A stretch of DNA of 64,000 bases from Gnetum montanum (taxonomy: Eukaryota; Streptophyta; Gnetopsida; Gnetales; Gnetaceae), in the NCBI GenBank assembly GCA_015680685.1, contig MNCI01029178.1, positions 166,521-230,520 of the forward strand, given 5' to 3'. Shown here piece after piece: positions 12,630 to 25,257 of the stretch. Under the pieces are notes generated by a model that saw nothing but the letters and a program-made list of their open reading frames with translations, was not told the origin of the DNA and ran no database searches. Position 1 is the stretch's first letter, and every line of letters starts with the position of its first letter. The position numbers were made by a program, and so were the translations under genes.

Positions 12630-13130
12630 GAGGAACCCTCGCAACTCTAGCGTCGGATTCGGAGACTTCAGAATCCATACACAAGAATTTGTTAATTTTA
12701 GAATGGATTTTGGTGATAAAGACCTCCGCAGTATTGAAGATGGATCTCAGAAAGAGTTTGCAAAAGAGGACGATGACAACAACGAGAATTTTGCTAACAG
12801 CTGCATAGAAATTAGAATTTTAGAGTGACAAGGTACTTGTAGGGCATTTTTCAAAATTTTGCAGGGAAATTCTTGCTGAATTGGCATGAATTTTTAGCTT
12901 CTAATCCTGCTACTACTGCAATTGTTCAGCTACGCACGGATTCAGTACCGAAACATTGAAATTTTTGTTTGTTGAAACATTTGGCACTCGGTTGTGCTCT
13001 GACCAGGCATATTAATAGACGTCTGCACCCAATCAAAGGGAACGATTCTGCTAAAGAGGGTGCTATTGCAAATGATGGATGGTTACCTACTTGAGCATCA
13101 ATTTTTCTTACTATCTTATTATTCACTAAG
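12630..13130 (+). other. GC-richer segment of unknown origin beside the TM9 fragment
   Basis: This continues the CpG-richer insert. It has short frames such as FGDKDLRSIEDGSQKEFAK (12,700-12,830), with an acidic DDDNNEN run, and INRRLHPIKGNDSAKEG near 13,010-13,060. None is recognised. It may be further captured genic or UTR sequence. The minus-strand 97-codon frame at 12,067-12,360, upstream of the TM9 piece, is likewise unrecognised. Confidence 0.35.
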
Positions 13131-13257
13131 AAAGGAAACTTTTAAGATATTCATGCAGAGTCAGGGACATTTGGCTATTATCCCTTTTATTCATATGGAA
13201 ACTTCCTATGATAGTTACAACTATGATATTTGTAACTAATTTTAATTTTGATTACCA

Positions 13258-13480
13258 TGAAGACACTTGGCAATTAAAAAGGCCACTTGTCAACTACAAC
13301 CTCTTTATCTCCACAATGGCCACTTGTCAACTAAATGGGCCACTTGTCAACTAAATGGGACATTTGTCAACTATAACCTTTTTATCTCCATGGTGACAAC
13401 TTGGCAATTAAATGAGGCCACTTGGCAACTGAATGAAGACACTTGGCAACTGAATAGGACACTTGTCACCCGCAACTTTT
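13258..13480 (+). repeat. Tandem repeat, unit about 20 bp
   Basis: About eight imperfect copies of a unit close to GGCCACTTGTCAACTAAATG lie between 13,258 and 13,465, with two interposed segments containing TTTTTATCTCCATGGTG. The array lies just upstream of the TATA box at 13,543 and is absent from copy 2 at 48,650. Confidence 0.8.
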
Positions 13481-13509
13481 TTATCTCTATGGTGGTTATA
13501 ACCACCCAA

Positions 13510-14147
13510 GATATTTTGTAACTTACCTACCTATCTTTTGAACCTTATAAAAAGGCTTCAGGGGAAAGAAGAAGGGGGGAATTTGGGGGAAGACTACTAG
13601 CTAGCACTTGGAGCTCTCACTTGGAGACACATTTTGGGTCTTGGGAAGAGCATTGTAAAGAAGAAATTGTGAAAGATTGCTTGTAAGATGATTGGCTAAA
13701 GAAAATATTTCAGCCTCTTTGTCATAGTCCTGTGAGTTATGTTTTATTTTTATTTTGTTTAAATTATTTAGCTAGTGGTTTAGATAGTATCATCCTTCGC
13801 AAGTAATTTTGGGATTTTTAGATTGCTCTTATTGTTCTTGTTGCCTGATACAAAATTTCTATTAAAATTTTTCCATAGAAGCGGTTGTGTTTGAAAGCCT
13901 TAAGAGCATTTTAGTAGTGAATTTGGTTATTGTGCAACGTATAAGAACTGCTATTGAGATCGTTGTAAGAGAGCCTCTGCTTTTAGTCATGCCATTGAAC
14001 GATTCAATAGTCAAGAGGGTTCAGAAAATCTTTGGTATTTAGATGGGACCAGAATAGCTTCTTTTTATCTTTAAAGTGAATCTCCATGGTATTTCAATCA
14101 GAAATTGTCAAGTCTTTTGAAGGTTCTGTCGAATGCAATTGTTGACA
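13510..14147 (+). promoter_or_regulatory. TATA box and transcribed-leader-like region, copy 1
   Basis: CTTATAAAAAGGCTTCA at 13,543 is followed by a purine-rich stretch and about 600 bp conserved with copy 2 (CCTATAAAAAGGCTTCA near 48,671). It is likely the core promoter plus R-U5 of an LTR. Conservation between two otherwise different copies supports function in the source element. Confidence 0.6.
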
Positions 14148-14794
14148 TCCATTATCTAGCCAAAATGGAGTCTCGTACGTGATAGTTTACGCAGCAATAT
14201 TTTGGTAGCATAGTAGGATTGTCTTGAAGAAATTGCTTATTTGAGCCTTGGAAGTTTGAAAAATTCGTACTTATTGATATTGGGATAGATTTATTGCGAA
14301 GTGTTTACTCATGTCATTTTACCTTGTTTAAATATTTGAGGTCCACACAAATTTTCTTTCTTTTCTATCTATTTCCATCGAATCTTGCTCTATTTCTAGT
14401 TTTCTTGTGGAACTACCTCTTTCTCTGGGGAAAATTAGAAGTAGATTCGCAGAGTTGTGCTCAGATGTTTTTGCAAAATTTTATTTGTTACAAGTAGGTA
14501 TTATAAGAACCACATAGACTAGGCAATTGAACAAAATAGGAACTCTCACTAACTCACAATACTTGGCAAAGTTGGCTGAATCTCTTTATGATAAGTCATT
14601 TGTAGTTTACACACAATGCAATCGTTTCATTTTTCAAAACCACACACTGCAACAGCACACACACATACTCACATTAACTACTGAGTCTATTTGGAGGTAT
14701 CTGGGCCTTGGTGTTGCCAGAGACCAGCAAGCACCTAAATCCTGTTCAAGGACACTCGTTGGTGGTCGTGTCCCAAATGGTCACCAACACTATT

Positions 14795-17478
14795 AACATG
14801 GATAATTTAGCATATCAAAGATTTGATAACCCCATATATTTTTTTAAGTCCTCAATCTATAAGTCTTTATTCTTTATCTTGACTTAATAAATGTGGGAAA
14901 GGATATCTAAGATGGGTTTCTAATCAACTATTTGTTCTATGATGGAACTAATTATGGCTGTGGCCATCTGGATTTCTTTCTTACTACCCTACTTGTACAT
15001 ATCCACTTGGTCTCTAAAGTGCTCTTTCAGCCTTTTGTGCTTCTTGACCTATTTCACAACAAGCTAATATTAATTAATAATTTTTTTCTTACTACGTATA
15101 CTTCTTCCATTGATAATATCCTATTCTCACAAGCCAAATGTCTTATATCAAGGTTGACTCTAGTAAATTTCTCTCTTACTTAATGAATCCTTTCTTCTAG
15201 CACATTTTTCTACTTTTTGATGTTTGTCAACCTTAATTTTTCTACAGAAATTATTTTGTTTTCCTACTTTAGTACAATAATAGCTTTAGTGTATGTGTAT
15301 GTCTAAGCATGAGCTACTGAAGCATTTCACATTACTTCTCCTTTCTCATCTCTATTTATTTATGTTTGCCCATCAGTTGGGCAATATGCTTATTTTCAAA
15401 TTTTTCAAGCTAGTTAGGTGTCTTGTGCCATGTAGGATCTTATCTTTCAAATCTTAGTGCAGCTAATTCTTCTTGCAACCTCTACACTTCACTTTCTACG
15501 TGTTGCATCCTAGTTTCTACCATAACCAATTTATATTTTTCTAAGATCAATTCAAATTGGACTATAGTGATATCACTAGGGATATCACAAAGGTTCTACA
15601 TGACTTGTCCTATCTATAATAGTCTCTTTAATACATCTTCATGCTCTACAAGGTTCATTGATGTTCTACCTATGGTTTCTACATTATTAGTCCCAAATAA
15701 TATTAGTTAGTGACACAATGAGAACATTGAAGAATTCCTTGGAATGATCAGTTATAACATCTTCTACTCTTGGAGGATTTGAAAGGATTGATAGTATTGA
15801 GAGAAATGAGAGAAATTTGAGAAATGAAAGACTCAAAATAACCAAATATCAAACTCCATTATAGATCAAGAAAGAATATATACAAAATGAAGAGTTGGTC
15901 CATAACCTTAATAAAACTAGGGTAAGCAGTGACGCATAGCATTCTATTAGCATTGTTTAATATTTATACATGGAGTTCATAACCATATTGCAAAATTTTA
16001 TTTTGAATAATCCCTTGATTTTAGGGATTCTTCCTCATCACCTCTCATACACATCCTATTATTTATGGGATAGCTATATGTTAATATTGTCATCCTCTTA
16101 CTTTAGTATTTGCCACATATGTAATGTTGACATTATCCTCATAGCATCTTAATGTTGCATTACCATAACTATGGATCATTATCCTATTTCCAACTTCACT
16201 TGAAAGGATGCAATATTCCCTGATATATATGGTGCCTAGTCATTTTCCTCTTCTACCTACAAATAGACTTGAGTACTTGTGGATCATGTTGATATGGTAG
16301 CTCTACCAAGATTATCCCTGACTTTATACATACTTAAGGCCACCCTACTACCCCAACTTATTTTTTCTACTATCTACTATAGATGGCTTATAGAGGATAT
16401 ATAATATTATTATGGTGGTGGAGCACTTTTTTTTTGGTCTTTTTGCAGCTACAGTTAACCCACTAGGTCCTACTTGTTCTATTTCTATGACTAGAATGTT
16501 TATCGTTGGTGTGGATCCTACTACAGCCTCAGTCACTACTAGTTTCTCAACTTAATCCTTCTTTGGTGATACTAGCTTAGAAATTTTAGCATATTAGGCA
16601 TTCTTGGCCATGTGAAAAATATTATTAGTGTAGACCAAAATTCTAGCTTATTAGCATGATCTCCTAATGAGACAAGGGAATTTCCGAGTGCACTTTCCTC
16701 TCTTCTTCTCATTGAACCTTCTTTGCATCTCTGAAAAAAGAAAATGAGTAATGTTATCCTACAATTTCCCCATCAAGATAGGGCTTCCTCTAGCAACATA
16801 GGTGGAAATTTGATTAAGCTTATTTTTTGGAAATATATGATATGTCCCAATTTTAAAATAAATCATCTCAACAGTAAATAATCTGCTATATTTTTTCTCA
16901 ATAAATCCATAGGCCCTCTACAACCATAGATTCCTTGCATCTATGTCAAACCTTGTAGATATATGGGCTATGTTGGCTTCAACATTTAGTATGTTTAGTG
17001 CCTTTACAATTGCATCTATATAGTACAACACTATGACTCCCTTAACTTTCACAATGACATCATCTTATTTATTCATCCAAAATTAATAGAGTTCTCCCAA
17101 GTTTCATTCATAGTTTCTTGAAATGATGAGCCATAAGAGAAAGACTTGTAGCTACTTGTAGACCTCTATAAGTTAAAACTCCATAAAAGGTCCAAAATCA
17201 AGTTCCACTATGATAGTGGACATGATGAACTTCTCCTAAATTGTTTGTAGACACTCATTGAAGAGTGTAAGATGTTATCCATATTTTGAAGTAGGTGGTG
17301 CATTAACCTCTAATTGCACAAATTATCCTATCATAGGTGTGGGCTTATGGATGCTATAGGAATGTGCCTCTTGCTCTACAAAAGGATTTTTTTCTCTATC
17401 TTGTCCTCTAACCCTTCCTTTGGGCCTTTTCTTCCTAGGTTGTGATGGTCCTCTAGCTTTGGGTCTCTTTGGCAACAT
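14795..17478 (-). pseudogene. Element B extra ORF, N-terminal and middle parts
   Basis: The ATG at 17,478-17,476 (minus) directly follows TTGTAG. The start MLPKRPKARGPSQPRKKRP is strongly basic and resembles a nuclear-localisation sequence. Further on come AIVKALNI, a YFKIGTYHIF stretch, and ILMGKL..NITHFLF..MQRR, all shared with D. The middle (15,250-15,000) aligns with the coiled-coil-like stretch of D at 46,220-46,390. Stops and frameshifts are frequent. The ORF continues beyond the insertion at 11,214-10,780, giving an ancestral length of about 900-1,000 codons. Function unknown. Confidence 0.65.
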
Positions 17479-17823
17479 CTACAATCATGAAGAATTTTTA
17501 GATTACCCAATTTTTTTAAAAAAATCCTATAATGGTTCATATCCCTTCATTTGATTTTTTATTTTGATCAAAATCATTCTTTATTATCAATTTTATTTTC
17601 AATTTAGATTGTAAAGTTATCAAAATTTGTTACTCAAATAAAAAACTTTATAAGAAAACCACTAATTGAATAATTTCTACTAATTAGAAATAATTTATTT
17701 TGAACAACCTATCACAATCTTCATTTTATTGTTTAAGACACATTTGCATGGTCATTTTGAAGGAAACATTAAGTTTATTAGCTTATGTAAGATTAGAATG
17801 TGATTGATTTTATTATTCTTACC
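17479..17823 (-). other. Element B predicted leader intron before the extra ORF
   Basis: The donor AAAGG/GTAAGAATAAT (GT at 17,823-17,822, minus) and the acceptor ATGATTGTAG (AG at 17,480-17,479) are 345 bp apart. The acceptor touches the ATG of the extra ORF. Position and spacing match A, D and N. Confidence 0.6.
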
Positions 17824-18049
17824 CTTTGTTCTTCGAGGCATTAGAAAATATTTGGTACAATTCACAAAAAACTACATGCAATGCTCTTCCCACAACTGAG
17901 TTGGCCACTCTATAAGAAAAATAAAATAAGAATGACTCAAATAGAACATGCAATGAGGAAGATATGGAGCTCTGAAGGTTTGGAAGTCAAAAAAATAGCA
18001 TGAACTTCCTAGCCATGACATGAGGAAATGAAAAATTTTTCTAATGGTC

Positions 18050-18165
18050 CACAAATATATGTAGATTTTTATAATAGATATATTGTAGATACAGAATCAT
18101 GGATACAATATCACAGGGGCTCATATAACGTATCTACAATATTATTGTTGAAATTTTTAAAATTT
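18050..18165 (-). promoter_or_regulatory. Element B internal promoter-like cluster
   Basis: On the minus strand several ATATC/GATAC cores (18,095-18,160) precede AT-rich TATA-like sequence (ATTATAAAAATCTACATATA, 18,054-18,075), about 240 bp upstream of the splice donor. It matches the arrangement in A and D. Promoter activity is inferred. Confidence 0.5.
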
Positions 18166-18179
18166 TCGTGAGTTCTAGT

Positions 18180-19880
18180 GAAAAAAATGAACAAAATGGA
18201 TAGTCTAGAAGGTGTGAAGATGATCCCAAGGGTTTTTTTTATCATAGATGTTACATTAAAATATAAAAATTAGTTATCCAAAGTATGCGAAAGAAGATTT
18301 TGGACACAGTAAGTTAATTAACCTTTTGGAATATGGTTGATAAAAATTATTGACCATATGAATGAATACGAAAATGTAGGTAAATAATGAGTATTCAGGA
18401 GGTATAAGATATGTGGAATTGATCATCAATTATGAGACACAAGATTTATACAAGTAGATTTTTCCCAAAGTAGGATCCTACACTTAATACCCTTGTATAA
18501 CCACATCTGAAAACATCTATATATGCTCAAGGAGTTGAATGTAAAGCATACCGGTCTTCCAAAACATACATGTTAGTATTTCCCCAATAAAAAAATAACA
18601 TTGTATTATACAAAACCATCAAATTATGATTATAGATAATAGTTAGATGAAATGTTAGCAACAAGGATTGGAGAAAATGGAACATGAGGTGTATTACCAT
18701 AGGCATAATGAATTATATATGTAATGCATGGTTAAGATGATCATTAGCCTTTTTGTCTAAGATCTAAACCAAGTCCATACCACTTACTAGTGACATCACA
18801 TTATATCATCCCAAAATAGACAACCATAATATTATCATAACTGCAAGAAATATTATCACTTAGCAATGAAGTATGAGAAATCTATTTATTACTACATAGA
18901 TTATTTTAAAGAAAACTTGGCCATTGGACAAAAAAGTGCCTTCAAGCATAGGCAACATGTCTTTCTAGCCCCATAACCAATTCAAGTCCAAGAAATCTCA
19001 AAATATCTAAGAATTCACATCCCTTTAGGCATGGGTAACATGTCTTTCAAGGGGAACCCCTAAAAATATTTATTATGTTATTACTGTGTCAATCTTACTA
19101 AAGGAATACCATCATGCATGGGTATCATGTCTTTCTAGTGACATGATAAGACAATACGTATTTTAGAACACACTTCCATTTTTTATTAGAACTCATGTAA
19201 ATAATACAATTTAACAATAAGATAAGACTCATAGAAGTAACTTTAGAAAATCCAAAAATCCCCTTGATATCGTACCCTTTTTTATTCCCACTTGTTTCTT
19301 CACTTTTCAATCTAGGCATAATGATGATTACTTTAATTTAGTTTTATCATGAGAAGAATGTCATAATGTTCATGGTAAGAACCTCTTATTATTGGAAATA
19401 AGTGAATGAATGAAGTGGTCTCACTATATATACAATCAATCCTTTAATTATTTGATAACATAGAGTGAATTTTTCATTCTTTCAACTATATCTTATTTAT
19501 TTCTTTACACTTTATTAGAAAAATTGACAAAATTTATGTGCATGAGAAAAAGTAAAATCATAAAATAATAAGAAATATGTAAGAAGAGAAAAAAATATTA
19601 AAGAATGAAAAATGATAAGAAATGTGAAAAGTATGAAAGAATAGAAAAGATATTAAAGAATGAAAAAATTGGTAAAAAATGTGAAAATGTAATAAAAAAT
19701 GTAAAAAGGGTGTTTGATGCCTAAGTGTAAAAATTAACACCCTTATGGCTATTGTCAAAAGTAGAGTGTTGGAAGATCGAATGGGTAGTGTGAGGTCTAC
19801 TATATAAGATAGAATATTTGAAGTAGAAAAAGTCATGAAATGGTTTGACCTATTGGATATTGACAAGGATGAGTTTCTGT
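18180..19880 (-). repeat. Element B spacer with three ACATGTC direct repeats
   Basis: This noncoding spacer aligns along its length with 1,960-3,700 of A. The repeats GCATRGGYAACATGTCTTTC lie at 18,943-18,968, 19,027-19,050 and 19,113-19,138 (the third has ATCATG). The 125-codon minus-strand frame at 19,558-19,935 is low-complexity Phe/His/Ser sequence and probably not a gene. Confidence 0.6.
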
Positions 19881-20615
19881 GGGCCTGTTGAGTGATAAAT
19901 AAACATGGCACCTGATTGATATGTAGCATGAACAATATAGGATCATTCTAATAAATTTTGAAAATTTGTCTTTTGTGGGACATGATTTGGGTTATAGTAT
20001 AGGACCCTATCTCTAGGCTTGATGGATACTTGTCTAATTTTGACATCATGTCTACATTTGGAATACTTTTTATGAATTTCATTACTCATTTGAGTTACTA
20101 ATCCATTTTCATTTAAGAGATTAAGATTCATTAATCATTATTTTTAGGCTAAATTCAAGTGTATGTCAAGTCTTAAAGCTATTGTAAGGGTATTTAATTC
20201 TACTTGGATTGGTAGAGTAGGTAATTTTCTATAAACTAATTCATATGGTGAATATCCTATAAGAAGTTTCCAAGTTTATTGATATGCCCATAAAGCATCA
20301 TTAAATTTAGTGCTTCAGTCCTTCCTATATGAACTAATAGTTCTATTTAATATTCATGTAATCTCTTTCTTAGTTACTTCAGTTTGACCATTTACTTAGG
20401 GATGATAAGGTGTACTTAGTTTATGGTTAACCCCAAGTTGTTTAACTAAATTCTTTATTGTAGCTCTAGTACTATTGTTGTCTAATATTAACATTCATGG
20501 GACACCAAATTTGTTCATCACATGTTGCTGAAAGGATTTTTTCACTATTATGACTCTACAATCTTTAATTGTAGCTACTTTTTCCCATTTAGTACATTAA
20601 TTAATAGTCATGTAA
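19881..20615 (-). pseudogene. Element B integrase, C-terminal part
   Basis: The minus strand around 20,130-19,940 encodes MNLNLLNENGLVTQMSNEIH then KKYSKCRHDVKIRQVSI, nearly the same as D (42,800-42,920). Parts of the integrase core are visible up to about 20,600. There the sequence jumps to reverse transcriptase. Compared with A (4,400-5,440), about 1 kb with the zinc-finger region of integrase and RNase H is missing. Confidence 0.7.
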
Positions 20616-21490
20616 TATAGGAATCTTTGAAAAATTTTCAATGAATACTCTATAGTATCCTATATGATCAAGGAATGATCTAATGTCCTTAACTATTTAT
20701 GGCCTTTGAGTGATGCTTTAGATGACTCTAATATTATTTGGATCTACCTTGATTCCTTTTTTAGATACATTATTTCCTAAAACTATGCCATCTTGGAGCA
20801 TTAATTAGCTTTTCTACCAATTGTGCTTCAAATTTATTTCAATACATATTTTCAAAACCTACTCCATTCAATCCAAATCTTATTTGAAATCAAGCCTATA
20901 TTTATAAAAATTATCCATAAATACTTCAACTTCATTACTAATATTTTTTTGAAAAATACCAAGGATAAGTCTCTAGAAGATGGCAAGTGTATTACATAGG
21001 CTTAATGACATTTACCTATATGCGAACATTCCTCAAAAATTAGTGAAAGTAATTTTTTCTTGGTCCTCTAGTGCAATACGAATCTAATTGTATTCATTGT
21101 ATTCATCTAGGAATCTATAGTACTAATGTCCCACAGTGTTGTATAATATTTGATCAACCAATGGCAAAAGAAAATGGTCTTTTAATGTTTTCATGTTCAA
21201 CAATGAGAAATCTATACAGTTCCTCTACTTGCCATACATCTTTGGAATAATAACTAATGAGCTAACCCATTCACTTTCCACAATAGGATAGATAAATCTT
21301 GCATTCAATAACTTTTCTAACTCTTGTTTGAGAACTTCCTTAAGTTCTGGATTCAATCTTTATTGAGGTTGATGGTGTAGCGTAATAACTAGATTAGTAT
21401 AGGTTCGATGTTGACAAATGTCTAGATTGATATGTGTAATTTTTTGTGCAAGCATTATAGTAACCAAGTTCTTTTCTGCTAATAACAAAA
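20616..21490 (-). pseudogene. Element B reverse transcriptase remnant
   Basis: RT sequence on the minus strand that aligns with A (5,440-6,250) and N (37,020-37,790). The fingers region near 21,300-21,200 resembles the conserved KARFIYPI..SEWVS stretch. The interval upstream, which in A would hold protease, is absent, so gag follows at once. Frames are broken throughout. Confidence 0.7.
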
Positions 21491-23900
21491 GAATAGTGTT
21501 TTTCTAGGACCTTATGTAGACGGAGCATAGTTAGAAGAAGTCTCAGTCCTTCAAACCTTTTCTAGAATTTCCCTAAAGAAGGAAAATTTCCTAGATCTTT
21601 GTTCATTTATCTTTATATCCTCTTATGTAATGAATACCCTAGTAGCACTATTTTGTTATGGCTATGTCGGTAGTTATCTTTACATGATTGGTGGTGGTAT
21701 TAGTGGTAATATATTAGCTTGATATGAGAGACCTAGTGTTACTTGAGATGTATAAGGATAAGGATCCATGCATGATGTTGTGGGTCTATGGTATTCAACT
21801 AAATAGTAGAAGAGGATGTATCAGCAAAAGCTTTTCTAGGAGAAATATGATGTTATACATAGTATCCATAGGGATCTAATTTTCCATATGGATTTTGTTG
21901 CCTAGGCGATGGCATCCCCCATGACTGTGATTATTTTCACTACTATTGGTATTATTCCTAAAATTGAGGATAAGCCCCACTTGTATAGTATGGTTATTGA
22001 TAAGGTTATATGAAATTACCTAATGGATAAGATAATCACCTAGGCATTTGTTTCTCAACAAACTCTAGATTCAGTACATATGCTTTAGACTCTTGTAAAT
22101 GGATCATAATAGGACAACATCCCTTAGGATGTTCATATTTGTACACTTTGCAAATTGTGTTATCTTTTGAGCTTAAGTTTGTTATTTCCTCTACCGTAGA
22201 AAATTTTTCTTTGTTTTTATAATTGTCACATCCATTGGCCTTATTCTTCTTCCTATCCTTATTTTTGTTGAAGACTTATTCAATTTGTTCCTCTACTATC
22301 TTAAGTGCTATAGCAAATTTCTTATCCATAGAATCCCACATTTTTTGTACCTTTGTTATAATATTATTTATTGATTTATGGATGCGTAGAGTCTTCCATT
22401 GGATTGCATCTTCTAATTTTTCTTCTTCTTGTATTTTTCATATCTTCACATCCTTTTTTCTAATAAGTTTTTTTCTCTTATATTATTTAACTGACTTCCT
22501 TTTCCATAGCTCCCCTTCTTGTTTTATCACTTGGTCTATTAACCTTTGGATTTAATAAGCTATAATTTTGGATAATCTTCCTTGGGCATATACTTCAAGG
22601 GTTTCTCTTATTTTATTCCTTAGCCCATCAATAATATGTCATAGTTGTTCTCATTGAGAAAATCTATGGCCTAGGATTCTATGCAATACTGAGTAATACC
22701 TTTCCATTGCTACATCAAGGGATTCATCTATCCCCTATTTCCATCCTTGGATATTTTTTCTTATATTAAAAACTCTTGAGTAGGCTTGATACTTATTATT
22801 AAAAAATTTTAACATGGTTCTCCTTCTTCAAATTGATTCTAGTTCATGGATCTATACCAACTCTCTACTTCCTTTATGAGTACCCTAAGAAACAACTTTA
22901 GCTTTTGTTAATCATTCTATAGGGAACAAGCATCATGGAAGGCTTTAAGATAATGTTATGAATGTGCATTATATCTACCTCTAAATTTTTGGATATTATT
23001 TATGTCAAGTCCCTTAATGTGACTATCCCTTAAGTGCCTAGTAGAAATGTACACTACTTCCCTAATGTTAATCATATTGCAAGTAGCTAACAGGGATTCT
23101 TCATAGTCTTCAATTTTGTAAGCTCTATTGTATTTATGATCCCTATGATGCTCTTTTCTTTCATATCTAATCCTTTCTCATCTTTCCTCATAGACATCTT
23201 TCTCTCCATTAGGATGTCTTCTCCTATTTGTATGTCTCTCATGATCTCTTCTTCTTTCCCCATCATGATCCCTTAGTCTTCATTCTCTCTTATAATTATC
23301 TATTCATGAATGTGAGAAAGAAGATGGAGAAGTTAGATAATAGTGTTGGGTCATTTTTCATTTATGAATCCCTAATTCATCTCTTCTAGATCCATTGGAA
23401 GTCTTAGGACTTGAATTACTCCTAAGTTTGGAGTCCTCCTTATTTCTCCCAAGGGTTTCCACAAGAGCTAAATGTAACATTATTTTTATGGGATCTTCAA
23501 TTCAAATTATTGATGTATGGGAATGAGATCCATGAGTCTAATAGAATTTTTTAACTTGGAATGAAGCATCATCTTTTGCTTCTAAGATAACTACCTATGC
23601 TACCTTCTTCCCTTTATCTTGTTTATATCTTACCTTCATAATGGCATTCCTTCTTGGTTAAGCCTCTGTTGACTGATATGGCCTAGTCATATTTTTAGTA
23701 ACTTGATATCCTTCTTGTACATGGCCAAGATTTGACCCCATGAGGGCTGCTTAAAGCATTGATGGTGCTAAACATTTAAATGAAAAGAAAATATTATCCT
23801 ATAGGCCTCTTCATCTAAGTTGTTCATCCTAGTAGAAAATGAATGTAAAATTAGGATGATAAGATTTAGTATGAGCATATGACACTCTTGTTTTCATTAG
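21491..23900 (-). pseudogene. Element B gag remnant
   Basis: The minus strand reads, in broken frames, RPYQST.EAQPRRNAIMK.R, then an RDHDGERRRDHERHTNRRR-type mixed-charge stretch (about 23,290-23,170). A conserved HYLKAFHDA stretch and the C-terminal CCPI motif region (about 22,100) follow. The start and order match D (25,379 onward). A 110-codon plus-strand frame at 22,223-22,555 is its antisense shadow. Confidence 0.65.
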
Positions 23901-24113
23901 TGAACTCCATTCTTCTTTATTCTAATTTCTATCATAACTTTCATTTAGATCAATAACAAACAAAAATTTCACTTTAGTTGTAGGATCCATTTTACTTTGT
24001 TTGACGCTTAAGTGTGTGTACATTTTAAGAAAGTTTTCTAAGTTTGAAATATGTACTTGTTGATATTTAATACAATGAAATTTATAAATTCAACTAAGTA
24101 GCAAACATTGATA

Positions 24114-24131
24114 CATTTCCAACGGCACCAA
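24114..24131 (-). promoter_or_regulatory. Element B primer binding site
   Basis: Read on the minus strand, TTGGTGCCGTTGGAAATG abuts the LTR end ATTCATCA. The first eleven bases of TGGTGCCGTTG match the complement of the plant tRNA-Asp 3' end (TGGCGCCGTTG) but for one C-to-T change. Use of tRNA-Asp fits Athila-like elements. Confidence 0.7.
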
Positions 24132-24349
24132 TGATGAATGGTTGGGTATTCCAACACTTAACTATACAAGTCATAAATGTACATACATGATCAAATCCTA
24201 ATCCATGAATGGATAATGTAAGTATGCTAGCAAGGTAATGTTAAGTTCCCAATCATTGTCTTTCCACTTAGAGTTAACAAGGTGAAAAATTTATAGTTTA
24301 ACTCTTAGTGAGGTATATGATAAACTAATGTTGACTAGCTCTTAATAAG
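24132..24349 (-). repeat. Element B 5' LTR, first fragment
   Basis: This begins TGATGAATGGTTGGGTATTCC and aligns with 9,657-9,878 in the 3' LTR. It stops exactly at ATAAG (24,345-24,349), where element D is inserted, and resumes at ATAAGGCTAAG (49,868). Confidence 0.85.
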
Positions 24350-25239
24350 TGGTAGAACCTTATCATATCTATGATATCATAGCCCTAGTTACATCATTGT
24401 AGATATAATGTACTAGCCTCCACTATAAATTCCAAAACACCATCATGTCAAAAGAAATAACTTTCTACCAACACTTAGCTGAATTCCTGTAGCTTGTTTT
24501 CATGATTTTACACTTAGCAAAAGAATGAATGCCCATAATGTGATGTTAAATAGTTGTATAGAATCTTTTTTTGAGTGAATTATTCTTGAACATAGTTCAT
24601 GGTCAAAACTAAAGATCAAGATTATTTTCTACCATTGAAATATTCTACTTAGTTTATTTTACTTTTACTTAGTTCATTTTTCTTACTTAGTTTATTTTTA
24701 CCTTTTAGCATGTATACCTTACTTAATTCATTTACAATTTCCAAGTACTTTACTTTTTCCTATGTTTTTTAGTAAGGTGGTATAAGTATGACTGGTTTCC
24801 AGCATGTATGATAATTGTTTGGTAACCCAATAGTGAGTTCACTTGATTGACTCAGTAGCAAATTCAATTGGTAATCCCAATGATAGATGAGCCCTTGAAA
24901 TATCTAGCAAGTCAAAAATGAATGCTTATCACCATAGGCTAGGACAGATTCACATTTCTATCATACTTAGACTTAGACTTATCCTTAGAATTTATCTTCA
25001 CTATCATTATGTTGGCACTTAGGATGATTAAATCCAAACAACATCAACATATTATATGCCTTATCAAGAGTTAATTCATACAACTTGAACTTCACTAACA
25101 CAAAGCCAGAAGACAACAATCACAAATTAAACTTCAACTACTAGTGAATTTACATTATCCATCCATGGATTATGATCAAGTTTCATGTGAACACTAATGG
25201 CTTGTATGGTGAAGTGTTGGAATATCCAAATACTCATCA
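24350..25239 (+). repeat. Element D 5' LTR
   Basis: It starts TGGTAGAACCTTATC and ends TACTCATCA. U3 contains the palindrome CTATGATATCATAG near 24,370, then a TATA-like CACTATAAATT at 24,421. The right half aligns with the 3' LTR fragment (49,328-49,867). Homology to the B LTRs shows the same family. Confidence 0.85.
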
Positions 25240-25257
25240 TTGGTTTCATTGTTAGGG
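25240..25257 (+). promoter_or_regulatory. Element D primer binding site, decayed
   Basis: TTGGTTTCATTGTTAGGG directly follows the LTR. With C-to-T and G-to-A changes it fits the TTGGYGCCGTTG tRNA-Asp-type site seen in B and N. Confidence 0.5.

Larger units (their letters stand above)
11458..14155 (+). mobile_element. Gene-capturing LTR-like element, copy 1
   Basis: It begins TGTTGGCACATTTAGGCC. Its 3' 650 bp (from about 13,510 to TTGTTGACATCCATTAT) aligns closely with 48,650-49,327, so both are copies of one family. A TATA box (CTTATAAAAAGGC, 13,543-13,555) and the position of the unique sequence suggest a long LTR whose upstream part has taken up foreign DNA. The middle (12,070-13,130) is richer in G+C and CpG than its surroundings and holds a TM9 gene fragment. 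The right end is uncertain: ATTATCTAGCC may be the start of a decayed tRNA-Met primer site. No clean TSD is seen. Confidence 0.55.
11220..14789 (+). mobile_element. TGTTGG...CCAACA solo LTR with an inner insertion
   Basis: It starts TGTTGGCACATTTGG, ends GGTCACCAACA, and is flanked by a perfect 5-bp duplication CTATT (11,215-11,219 and 14,790-14,794). The extra ORF of B resumes on each side. Without the inner insertion (from 11,458) the element is about 880 bp. It has a TATA-like TTATAAATGAGG near 11,370, but no coding domains or second LTR, so a solo LTR is the simplest reading. Orientation is inferred from the TATA. Confidence 0.75.

Noticed and set aside
14527-14796. 89-codon plus frame within the TGTTGG solo LTR
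   Set aside because: No conserved motifs; it runs into the TSD and has no counterpart elsewhere.
19558-19935. 125-codon minus frame rich in Phe, His and Ser
   Set aside because: Low-complexity sequence in a spacer with no counterpart frame in A or N.
22223-22555. 110-codon hydrophobic plus-strand frame, membrane-protein-like
   Set aside because: Antisense to the charged region of the B gag, where Lys/Glu codons read as Phe/Leu/Ser on the other strand.
24114-24131. tRNA-like sequence at the LTR edges
   Set aside because: Only the 3' end complement of tRNA-Asp is present; it is a primer binding site and not a tRNA gene.
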